NCBI GenBank assembly: GCA_027452265.1
Contig: DAIDGR010000074.1
Coordinates: 1-64,000 of the forward strand
Origin: Caulobacteraceae bacterium
GTDB taxonomy: Bacteria > Pseudomonadota > Alphaproteobacteria > Caulobacterales > Caulobacteraceae
Reading direction: 5' to 3'
Length of the DNA: 64,000 bases
Below the pieces are notes generated by a model. The model was not told the DNA's origin and ran no database searches. It worked only from the letters and a program-made list of their open reading frames with translations. Below, piece after piece: positions 29,680 through 38,098 of the stretch; the stretch's first letter is position 1, and each line of letters opens with the position of its first letter. The translations under genes were made by a program, and so were the position numbers.

Positions 29680-30802
29680 ATGCGTGCGGATATCGAGGCC
29701 CTGGGGGCCGATATCGAGCGGTCGGTCGACCTGCTCAGGAGGCGTCTTTGACTGGGCGCCGGCTCTCTCGCGCCTGGATGAACTGAACGCCCGGGTCGAA
29801 GACCCCCGCCTCTGGGATGACGCCGACGCGGCTCAGGCCCTGATGCGCGAGCGCACGCGCCTCGCCGACCAGATCGAACGGGTCCGCAAGCTGGAGCGGG
29901 AGCTGTCCGACGGGCGCGAGCTGGCCGAAATGGCCGAAGAGGAGGGCGACCACGCCGCTCTGGACGAGATCGCCGCCCAGCTTTCCGAGCTCAAGTCCCT
30001 CGCCGCCAAGGCCGAGCTTGAGGCCCTGCTGTCCGGGGAGGCGGATGGGGCGGACGCCTATCTCGAAGTCAATTCCGGCGCGGGGGGCACGGAATCGGCC
30101 GACTGGGCCAATATGCTCCTGCGCATGTACACCCGCTGGGCCAGCGCGCACGGAATGGAGGTGGAGCTGATCGAGGAGACCCCGGGCGAGCAGGCCGGGA
30201 TCAAGTCGGCCACCATCAAGGTCAGCGGCGCCAATGCCTATGGCTGGCTCAAGACCGAGGCCGGGGTGCACCGCCTGGTGCGCATCTCGCCCTTCGACGC
30301 GGCGGCCAAGCGCCACACCAGCTTCGCCTCCATCTGGGTCTATCCGGTGGTCGACGACCGGATCGAGATCGAGATCAACCCGGCCGATGTGCGCACCGAC
30401 ACCTATCGCTCGTCCGGCGCCGGCGGCCAGCACGTCAACAAGACCGACTCAGCGGTGCGCCTGACCCACATTCCCACCGGCATCGTGGTGGCCTGCCAGA
30501 CCCAGCGCTCTCAGCACCAGAACCGCGACCAGGCCTGGAAAATGCTGCGCGCCCGGCTCTACGAGGCGGAGCTGCAGAGGCGCGAGGCCGCCGCCCAGGC
30601 GGTGGAGGACCAGAAAACCGACATCGGCTGGGGCCACCAGATCCGATCCTACGTCCTGCAGCCCTATCAGATGGTCAAGGACCTGCGCACACAGGTTGAG
30701 ACCTCAGACACGCAGGGTGTGCTCGACGGCGACCTGGACGCCTTCATGGGCGCCTCTCTCGCCCAGCGGGTGGGCGTCACGCGGGATGGCGAATCGGCCT
30801 AG
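29680..30802 (+). CDS. prfB: Peptide chain release factor 2, with +1 programmed ribosomal frameshift at CTT TGA C (29746-29752)
   Basis: Short frame-0 [26 protein letters not shown] ends in UGA within AGGAGGCGTCTTTGAC (internal SD-like AGGAGG); the +1 frame continues into RF2 ([44 protein letters not shown] motif; SPF-type motif). Confidence 0.96.
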
Positions 30803-30867
30803 GCCGAGCGGCAGTGGCGATCCATCTGAGGTCTTGAGACCATCCGAGCGCGCGTTCTGAGGGGCAC

Positions 30868-31566
30868 ATGAGGGCATTACTTGGCCTTGCCGCCGCTTCC
30901 GCGGTCGCATTGTTTGGCGCGACGCCAGCCCTGGCCGGATCATGGCTTCTGGGCTTCTCGCCCGCTGACACCCTGCCCCCCGGAGCCTTCTCGGCCATTT
31001 CCGGGACGGGCGGGCAGGTCTCCTCGGTGGGCGACCCCAGGACGACGAGTTTCACGCCCTTCCTGGCCCATGCCGGCATCCGGGTCGGGTTGGCCGACGG
31101 CTGGGATGTGGGATACCGACTGGCGACGGTCGCCTTACCGTTTTCGACCGTCGGACCTTCCCTCGGCAGCGAGATCGATCTTAAGCATCGGCTTACCCCG
31201 AAGAATTCTCCCTGGCAGGTCGCCCTCGTAGGCGGCGTCGGCTACGCCTATCTCGACATCCAGAATATGTCGCGCAGCGCCTGGAGTCCTGGAGCTGATC
31301 TTATCGTCAGCCGCCAAGTCACGCCAAAATACACCGTCTTTGCTGACCTGAGGTATGTTTATACCTTCATCGAGAGCGGGCAACAGGCCGCGGGCCCCAA
31401 TCATTTTCAGGCTTTTGGGCCGGGGGCCGGCGTCAAGGTTGTTCTGACGAAGCGGGTGTCCCTTACGCCGGAGATCGGCGCCTTCGATTTTCAGGGGCGC
31501 CTGACCGGCGACAAGGCGAATGGTTTTGGCTTTCAGTATGGCGCCGTGCTCGGGTTCCGCTTTTGA
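30868..31566 (+). CDS. Outer-membrane beta-barrel-like protein
   Basis: Signal peptide; alternating amphipathic strands; C-terminal aromatic residue (AVLGFRF). Confidence 0.7.
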   Translation: MRALLGLAAASAVALFGATPALAGSWLLGFSPADTLPPGAFSAISGTGGQVSSVGDPRTTSFTPFLAHAGIRVGLADGWDVGYRLATVALPFSTVGPSLGSEIDLKHRLTPKNSPWQVALVGGVGYAYLDIQNMSRSAWSPGADLIVSRQVTPKYTVFADLRYVYTFIESGQQAAGPNHFQAFGPGAGVKVVLTKRVSLTPEIGAFDFQGRLTGDKANGFGFQYGAVLGFRF

Positions 31567-31576
31567 GCGGGCCGGC

Positions 31577-32263
31577 TTAGATCCAGCGCCAAAGCCCGGC
31601 GCCGAGGCCGCCGTGGGCCCAGGTTGCGGCAAGCCAGAGGGCCGATCCGGCGAGGGGGATCCGCCAGCCGAGATCGCTTAGCCGGGCGCGCCCCCGCAGC
31701 AACGCGGCGAAGGGCCAGAACCCCGTCCTCGCCTCCCAGTCCGTCCAGACGTCCGGTTTGAAGAGGGCCTTCCTGCGGTCCTGATGGGCCGACCCGACGA
31801 CCGCGAGGCCCAGGAGCGCGCCGGCGAGGACGAGCCCTTTGGGTGTGGGAGACACCAGGATGTGTCCAAGCGCCCAGAGCGCCACGGCGAAATTCATCGG
31901 ATGGCGGGTGATGACAAAGGCGCCGCGCGTCGCCTGGGGCGCCTTCAGCCGGCCCGTCGGGTCGGGCAGGGCGGGATTGCCGAGGAATGAGCCCACAAGC
32001 AGGATCGCGGCGATCAGGGTAAGTCCGCTCGCCGTCGCCCAGAGGGCGCTCCCCACGGTCCAGAGCCGCGCTTGCGCCGGCGCGTTGCGAAAGGCCATGA
32101 CCATCCAGGCGAAGCTCACCAGGGAGATAAGGGCGTAGAGCCCGAGGAATCCTCCCTCCTTCAGGCGCCCGGCCAGGGCGCCGCGGACGGGCGCCCAGGA
32201 CATCAGAAGATGAAGGCCGACAAAGGTCGTCGCGGCCAAAACGAGAGTCTCAAGGCCGTTCAT
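31577..32263 (-). CDS. NnrU family membrane protein
   Basis: AATTFVGLHLLMSWAPVRGALAGRLKEGGFLGLYALISLVSFAWM; FVITRHPMNFAVALWALGHILVSP. Confidence 0.8.
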   Translation of the reverse strand: MNGLETLVLAATTFVGLHLLMSWAPVRGALAGRLKEGGFLGLYALISLVSFAWMVMAFRNAPAQARLWTVGSALWATASGLTLIAAILLVGSFLGNPALPDPTGRLKAPQATRGAFVITRHPMNFAVALWALGHILVSPTPKGLVLAGALLGLAVVGSAHQDRRKALFKPDVWTDWEARTGFWPFAALLRGRARLSDLGWRIPLAGSALWLAATWAHGGLGAGLWRWI

Positions 32264-32294
32264 GTCGCGTCTCCCCCCCTGTTCGGCGTGCGGT

Positions 32295-33227
32295 TCAGTT
32301 CAGTCCTCGTTCCTTCAGGGGCATCGGCGCATCCCCCGCCACGGTGGTGCGGTGCAGCACCCGCGCGTAGCCATCATAGCCACCGGTGGCGTTGTGCAGG
32401 CAGCACCGGTTGTCCCAGAGCGTCAGCATGTTCGGCGCCCACCGATGGCGATAGACGAAAGGCTCCTTCGTCATGTGCGCGAACAGAAAGCCGAGCAAAG
32501 CGCCGCTCTCCTCGGGGCTGAAGCCGTCAACGCTCAGCGTATAGACCGGGTTAATGAACAGGGCCGGCTCGCCCGTCAGGGGATGACGGCGAACGAGGGG
32601 ATGGGTCGTGGTCCGGTCGGCCTCAGGGCTGGGCAGGATGGTCATGCCGGTGCGTCCCTTTTCCTGGGCGTAGAAGCCTCCCGCGCCATAGGGCCGGCTC
32701 GCCGAATGGATGGCGCGCAGCGGCGCCAGCATCGCCTGGAAAGCGGGGCTCAGCGCGCGCCAGGCCGCCCGGCCGTCGGCGAACAGGGTGTCGCCCCCCG
32801 TCGGCGGGATGACCTTGGCGTGCAGGATCGTCAAGGACGGCGGCTCGGGCTCGAAGCTCCAGTCCGAGTGCCAGGCGCCGCCGAACACCGAGGCGGTCTC
32901 GTCGGGATCGCGGCGCACCTCCAGCACATGCGGGTGGGCGTCCAGCGGCTTGATGTAGGGATCTCGCCCGAACGCACCCCAGGTCAGGGTGAAAGCCTCA
33001 AGCGCCTCATGGCTCAGGGGCTGGTCGGGGAACCAGAGCACAGCGTGGCGCGCCAGGGCCGCCTTGAGCGCGTGCCGTGTTTCGGGATCGAGGGGCGCGG
33101 CGAGATCGAGGCCGGTGATCTCCGCGCCGAATCCGCCTGGGTTGGGCCGCACGACGATCAAGGGGACCGACGAATCCGAGGGCGAATTGAGGGTCTTGGT
33201 CGCGTCTGTCCTGCCGGTGTCCGGCAT
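32295..33227 (-). CDS. TauD/TfdA family Fe(II)/2-oxoglutarate dioxygenase
   Basis: GGFGAEITGLDLAAPLDPETRHALKAALARHAVLWFPDQPL; WHSDWSFEPEPPSLTILHAKVIPPTGGDTLFADGRAAW; LWDNRCCLHNATGGYDGYARVLHRTTVAGD. Confidence 0.93.
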   Translation of the reverse strand: MPDTGRTDATKTLNSPSDSSVPLIVVRPNPGGFGAEITGLDLAAPLDPETRHALKAALARHAVLWFPDQPLSHEALEAFTLTWGAFGRDPYIKPLDAHPHVLEVRRDPDETASVFGGAWHSDWSFEPEPPSLTILHAKVIPPTGGDTLFADGRAAWRALSPAFQAMLAPLRAIHSASRPYGAGGFYAQEKGRTGMTILPSPEADRTTTHPLVRRHPLTGEPALFINPVYTLSVDGFSPEESGALLGFLFAHMTKEPFVYRHRWAPNMLTLWDNRCCLHNATGGYDGYARVLHRTTVAGDAPMPLKERGLN

Positions 33228-33254
33228 GGCCTCAACCTCCGCGCGCGTCCGCCC

Positions 33255-34625
33255 TCAGCCGGCGGGGACCTCGCGACCGCGACGAAACACCCAATAGACG
33301 ATCAGGGAAAGGGCCAGGAGGGCGGTGCTGGCCAGGAACTCGCTGCGGGAGGCCGGCAGCAGGGCCATGGCTGCGAGGATCGCGACCATCGCCCCAACGC
33401 TCGCCCAGCTGGCGAGGGGATAGGCCCACATGCGGACCACGAGCTTTTCCGGCGCCTCCGCCTCCAGCCGTCGCCGCAGCTGGATCTGGGCCAGGGCCAC
33501 GAACAGATAGACGATCAGCATCAGGGCCCCGGAGGCGTCCACCAGGAAGGCGAACAGCTTCTGCGGCGAGAGCACCGAGATGGCCATGGCCAGGACGCCA
33601 AACCCGGCGGCGGCGAGGATGGCCCGGGCCGGCGCGCGGCGGGCGTTGAGCTTGACCAGGCCCTGGGGCGCATCGCCATGGGCGGCCAGGGTGAAGAGCA
33701 CCCGAGAGGCCACATAGAGACCCGAATTGAGGCAGGACAGGACGGCCGTGAGGATGATCAGGTTCATGATCAGCGGCGCATAGGGAACGCCAAGCCGCTC
33801 CAGGGTAATGGCGAAGGGCGAGTCGCCCGGCTTGATCGCCGTCCAGGGGGTGATGATCACGATCAGGAGAATGGAGAGGACGTAGAACAGCAGAATCCGC
33901 GTCACCACCTGGCTGGTCATGCGCGCGACGGCCCGTCCGGGCTCGGCCGATTCAGCTGCCGCCACGGTGGCGATCTCGGCGCCTGTGAGGGCGAAGATCA
34001 CGCTCGTCACCCCGCCCAGGACCGAGGCGGCCCCGAACGGGGCGAAGCCGCCCAGGGCATAGAGGTTGGCGAAGCGTCCGGCCGCCGGAGCGGGCTTGAT
34101 CCCGAACAGGACGGCGGCGACGCCGATGAACAGGACGATGGCCACGACCTTGATCGAGGCGAACCAGAACTCGAATTCGCCATAGGATTTGGCCGACCAC
34201 AGGTTGGTGGCCATCATCAGGGCCAGAAGGATCAGGCCCCAGGCCCAGACCGGAAGGGCGATCCACTGGTGCAGCAGCCCCGCCCCCGCCAGGGTCTCGA
34301 CGCACACCACCACAACCCAGAAATACCAATAAAGCCAGCCAGCCACGAAGCCAGCCCAGTGGCCAAGGCCCATGCGCGCAAATTCGGTGAAGGCGCCGGT
34401 ATTCGGGAAGGCGGCGGCCATCTCGCCCAGCATCCGCATGACCATCAGCACGACGCCGCCAGCCAGCAGATAGCTGAGAACCACGGCGGGCCCGATGGTG
34501 GCGATGCCCGAGCTTGACCCGACGAACAGGCCCGCCCCGATGATCCCGCCGATCGAGATCATGGTCACGTGCCGCTGCTTAAGGTCCTTGGCGAGCGCGC
34601 GGGTCGGCGCGGCGTCGTCGGTCAT
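33255..34625 (-). CDS. Amino acid permease (APC family, AnsP/GabP type)
   Basis: LKQRHVTMISIGGIIGAGLFVGSSSGIATIGPAVVLSYLLAGGVVLMVMRMLGEMAAAFPNTGAFTEFAR. Confidence 0.93.
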   Translation of the reverse strand: MTDDAAPTRALAKDLKQRHVTMISIGGIIGAGLFVGSSSGIATIGPAVVLSYLLAGGVVLMVMRMLGEMAAAFPNTGAFTEFARMGLGHWAGFVAGWLYWYFWVVVVCVETLAGAGLLHQWIALPVWAWGLILLALMMATNLWSAKSYGEFEFWFASIKVVAIVLFIGVAAVLFGIKPAPAAGRFANLYALGGFAPFGAASVLGGVTSVIFALTGAEIATVAAAESAEPGRAVARMTSQVVTRILLFYVLSILLIVIITPWTAIKPGDSPFAITLERLGVPYAPLIMNLIILTAVLSCLNSGLYVASRVLFTLAAHGDAPQGLVKLNARRAPARAILAAAGFGVLAMAISVLSPQKLFAFLVDASGALMLIVYLFVALAQIQLRRRLEAEAPEKLVVRMWAYPLASWASVGAMVAILAAMALLPASRSEFLASTALLALSLIVYWVFRRGREVPAG

Positions 34626-35098
34626 TTCAGGGTCCCGAGATAGGCGATTACATCCGCCCGGGCCTTGGGATCATCCAGGGCGAACGGCATGGCGGCGCCC
34701 GGCACGGCGGCCTGCGGGCCGGCGATCCACGGATCCAGGGTCGCGGGCGACCAGACGATGCCTGAGCCCTTGAGGGCGGCGCTGTAGGCAAAGCCCGGCG
34801 CCGAGCCGGCCTTGCGGCCCATGATCCCGACAAGGCTCGGCCCGACGCCCGCCCCGTCCGGCGCGTGGCAGACCACGCACTGGCTCTGATAAACGATGGC
34901 CCCCGCCGCGGCGTCCCCCGCAACCGCGCTCGCCGGCGGCGAAGACGGGGCTGCGGGCTGGGCGAGCGCCATCCCGGCTCCGGCCGCGAGGCCCAGCGTC
35001 GCGCTGGCCCAGGCTGTCCTGACCCAGGCTATCCTGACCCAGGCTATCCTGACCCTGGCTTTCCTGACCTTGGCCATCCAGGCCCGCCGGAGCGTCAC
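34622..35098 (-). CDS. c-type cytochrome
   Basis: Signal peptide; GAIVYQSQCVVCHAPDGAGVGPSLVGIMGRKAGSAPGFAYSAALKGSGIVW (CXXCH); distal Met; ADVIAYLGTLK. Confidence 0.92.
   Translation of the reverse strand: MTLRRAWMAKVRKARVRIAWVRIAWVRTAWASATLGLAAGAGMALAQPAAPSSPPASAVAGDAAAGAIVYQSQCVVCHAPDGAGVGPSLVGIMGRKAGSAPGFAYSAALKGSGIVWSPATLDPWIAGPQAAVPGAAMPFALDDPKARADVIAYLGTLK
35011..35070. repeat. 15-bp in-frame tandem repeat (about 4 units) in the cytochrome c signal-peptide coding region
   Basis: AGGCTGTCCTGACCC / AGGCTATCCTGACCC / AGGCTATCCTGACCC / TGGCTTTCCTGACCT; encodes VR(I/T)AW repeats on the minus strand. Confidence 0.9.
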
Positions 35099-36462
35099 GG
35101 ACGAGCCGCGCTGGGGGCGATCCGCCAGATCATGCCGCCGCCGTCGTCGGACACCAGGAGCGCGCCGTCATGCGCTTCGGCGACGCCCACCGGACGGCCC
35201 CAGACCTTGCGGCTGTCGATCACAAACCCGGTGAGCACGTCCTCATAGGAGCCGTCCGCCACGCCGTTGTGGAACTTCAGACGCACCACCTTGTAGCCGG
35301 TGCGTTGCGCCCGGTTCCATGAACCGTGCAGGGCGACGAAGGCGTCGCCGTCATAGGCGGCGGGAAAGGCGTCCGGCCCCTCGCTCGCCCGATAGAAGGC
35401 GAGGCCCAGGGGAGCCGAGTGGGCCTGGAACAGGACGTCCGGAACGGTCACCTTGCCCGCCAGATCCGGCCGCGCGCTCTTGGGCCGGGAGTCCACATGG
35501 TCGCCGATATAGAACCAGGGCCAGCCATAGAAGGCCCCGGTCTTGATCGAGGTCGCGTAATCGAAGGGCAGGTTGTCGCCCAGCATGTCGCGCTCATTGA
35601 CCGCGCACCAGGGCTGGCCGGTCCGGGGCTCCAGGCGCAGGGTGACGCAGTTGCGCACGCCGGTCGCGACGATTCGGATGTCCGAGCCGTCAGGCTTGAA
35701 GGTCAGGATGTCGGCCCGGTTCTCCTCAGGTCCCCAGGCGGCGCCCATGGCGTGGCGTTGGGCGTCCCAGGCCTTGGCCTCGGCCACCGTCTTGGCGGGC
35801 ATCTCCGTGCCGACATTGGACCCCGAGCCCACCGCCAGATAGAGGCGCTGGCCATCGCGAGAGACCTCCAGGTCGCGGGTCACGTGATCGCTGACGCTGG
35901 GGGCGATCTTGGGGATGATCACCTGCGGCGGCCCCGAGGCGGCCAGGTCTCCATTGTGATACGCAAAGCGCACCACGCGATTGACCTCGCCGACATAGAC
36001 CCACTTCGGATGAGGGCCGGCGGGATAGAACGCAATGCCGTAGGGCAGGGTGAGGCCCTTGGCGAACAGACTGACGCTCTGAGGCGCCGCGGACCCGTCA
36101 GCGGCGCGGATCACGCTGATCTGACCGGAGGCGCTCTGGGCGACGAAGATGTCGCCATTGGGGGCGATCCGGATCTGCCGGGCATTGGCCAGCTTGGCGA
36201 ACGGGGCGACGGAGAACCCCGGCAGGGTGTGGAGCTCCGCCCCAGGCGGTCTTGGCGCGATCTGCGAGGGCAGGGCGGTGGCCGCCGTCGGGGCGGGCAT
36301 GTCCGCCTCTGTCAGGCGTCGCACGACGCCGGGCGAATCCTTGGTCCAGTCGCCCATGGCCGCCGCGCCGGTCAACGGGGCTGGCGATGGGTCGGCGAGG
36401 ACGGGGCCCGCGAGGCCAAGGCCCGCAAGGAGGAACACAACGCGTGCGGACGAAACTCGCAT
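35095..36462 (-). CDS. PQQ-dependent/sorbosone dehydrogenase family beta-propeller oxidoreductase
   Basis: LHTLPGFSVAPFAKLANARQIRIAPNGDIFVAQSASGQISVIRAADG; LALHGSWNRAQRTGYKVVRLKF; overlaps the cytochrome c gene. Confidence 0.87.
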   Translation of the reverse strand: MRVSSARVVFLLAGLGLAGPVLADPSPAPLTGAAAMGDWTKDSPGVVRRLTEADMPAPTAATALPSQIAPRPPGAELHTLPGFSVAPFAKLANARQIRIAPNGDIFVAQSASGQISVIRAADGSAAPQSVSLFAKGLTLPYGIAFYPAGPHPKWVYVGEVNRVVRFAYHNGDLAASGPPQVIIPKIAPSVSDHVTRDLEVSRDGQRLYLAVGSGSNVGTEMPAKTVAEAKAWDAQRHAMGAAWGPEENRADILTFKPDGSDIRIVATGVRNCVTLRLEPRTGQPWCAVNERDMLGDNLPFDYATSIKTGAFYGWPWFYIGDHVDSRPKSARPDLAGKVTVPDVLFQAHSAPLGLAFYRASEGPDAFPAAYDGDAFVALHGSWNRAQRTGYKVVRLKFHNGVADGSYEDVLTGFVIDSRKVWGRPVGVAEAHDGALLVSDDGGGMIWRIAPSAARP

Positions 36463-36611
36463 GGACCTGATTTACACTCCCCGTTACCCGGCCGCCTCGG
36501 CGGACAGACGATTGCCTCGGCGCGCGAACTCGCTTGTAAATGAGCCGCCACGGGGATCAAGGACGCTAGTGGAACGGGTTTGGGCGCCGGTGGCTGGGGG
36601 ACCGAACGTCG

Positions 36612-37892
36612 ATGACGCGCCAGCCTGAAGGGGCCTATCGGTGGTGGGTCGCCGCGTTCCTGAGCCTCGTCTACGCGCTCAACTATCTCGACCGGCAGTT
36701 TCTGTCGGTCCTGGCCGAACCGGTCCGAACAGCCCTGAAGCTGTCAGACACACAGCTTGGGATGCTCACGGGCCTGATGTTCGCCCTGTTCTATACCGCC
36801 TTCGGCTTGCCCGTGGCGGCCCTGGCGGACCGCGCACGCCGGACGGGCGTCATCGCCGCCGCCTGCGGGCTCTGGAGCCTGGCGACCGCGGCCTGCGGCC
36901 TGGCCACCGGCTTCGCCTCTCTCGCCGTGGCGCGCATCGTCGTCGGGGTGGGCGAGGCGGGCGGTTCGCCCCCGGCCTATTCGCTCCTGTCCGACTATTT
37001 TCCCTCTGAGGGGCGGGGCAGGGCCCTGGCCCTTTATGCTCTGGGGGTGCCGGTGGGATCCATGCTTGGGGCGGCGAGCGGCGGGTGGATCGCCGTGCAT
37101 TTCGGCTGGCGCACCGCCTTCTTCGTTCTGGGCGCCGTCGGTCTGGTCGTCTCGCCCTTGATCCTGGCCGTGGTCCGCGAGCCGGTGCGGGGCCGCTTTG
37201 ACGCCGCGTCCTCAACCGCCAAGGAGCCGTCCTGGGTCGCCCTCTGGGCCATGTTCCGCCGTCCGGCCCTGTTGGTCACGGCCCTGGGCGCGGGGCTCAG
37301 CGCCTTCATCGGCTACGGCGCCCAGAACTGGATTCCGGCCTTCCTGATGCGGGAAAAGGGCATGACCCTGCAGGAGATCGCCCTGTGGTACAGCCTCGCC
37401 GTCGGGCTCGCCGGGATCGTCGGCACTTGGCTGAGCGGGGTGCTGGTGGACTGGCTGGGGCCACGGCGCCCGGCGGCCTACGCCCTGGTTCCCGCCGCCG
37501 CCACGGCGCTCGGCCTGCCCGTGTTCTGGGCCTACCTGCACGCCCCGACCTGGCCTGTCGCCATGATGTTCGTCGCCGCCGCCTCCTTGCTCCTGATCGT
37601 CTATCTCGCCCCGGCCCTGGCGGTGCTGCAGAATGCGGTTCCCGCCCACCAGAGGGCGACAGCCGGCGCCTTTCTGCTTTTCATCCTCAACCTCATCGGG
37701 CTGGGCGGCGGGCCGCTCTTTGTCGGGCGGCTGAGCGACCACTTTCGCGCCCGATACGGTCACAGCGCTCTGACCATGGGCCTTGAGGGCCTCGCCCCGA
37801 TCTTCATCGTCAGCGTGCTGGTCTACCTCCTCGGCGCCTCGCTGCTGGAGCGCGAAGCGAGGGAGCGAAAGGCGGGGGAGCGACGGCCCTGA
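36612..37892 (+). CDS. MFS transporter
   Basis: LNYLDRQFLSVLAEPVRTALKLSDTQLGMLTGLMFALFYTAFGLPVAALADRARRTGVIAAACGLWSLATAACGLA. Confidence 0.94.
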   Translation: MTRQPEGAYRWWVAAFLSLVYALNYLDRQFLSVLAEPVRTALKLSDTQLGMLTGLMFALFYTAFGLPVAALADRARRTGVIAAACGLWSLATAACGLATGFASLAVARIVVGVGEAGGSPPAYSLLSDYFPSEGRGRALALYALGVPVGSMLGAASGGWIAVHFGWRTAFFVLGAVGLVVSPLILAVVREPVRGRFDAASSTAKEPSWVALWAMFRRPALLVTALGAGLSAFIGYGAQNWIPAFLMREKGMTLQEIALWYSLAVGLAGIVGTWLSGVLVDWLGPRRPAAYALVPAAATALGLPVFWAYLHAPTWPVAMMFVAAASLLLIVYLAPALAVLQNAVPAHQRATAGAFLLFILNLIGLGGGPLFVGRLSDHFRARYGHSALTMGLEGLAPIFIVSVLVYLLGASLLEREARERKAGERRP

Positions 37893-37947
37893 TCCCCCCA
37901 ACGGGCGGACTTGCGACGGCGCGTGCGGCTTCTATGGTCTGCGCCGA

Positions 37948-38063
37948 GAGCGCGTTGCGTTTGAACGCAGCCAACCCAGCGCTTCGCAGCGCGCTCAAGG
38001 ACTTTAAGGTGGAGCAAGATTCAGCGTCTTCGCTGAGTCCACGAAAACGCTGACCCGTGTTCT
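37948..38063. repeat. Dispersed two-hairpin intergenic repeat (copy C)
   Basis: Stem GAGCGCGTTGCG (37948-37959) / CGCAGCGCGCTC (37985-37996); gap-free alignment to copy A with about 16 mismatches in about 103 columns (counted by eye). Confidence 0.85.
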
Positions 38064-38098
38064 GGCGGGTCAAGCGACAGATTTCAGGGAGCAGGGGC

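Noticed and set aside
32262-34517. 751-aa plus-strand ORF antisense to the TauD and permease genes
   Set aside because: Spans two well-supported genes on the other strand; low-complexity G/Q/E/H-rich sequence without motifs.
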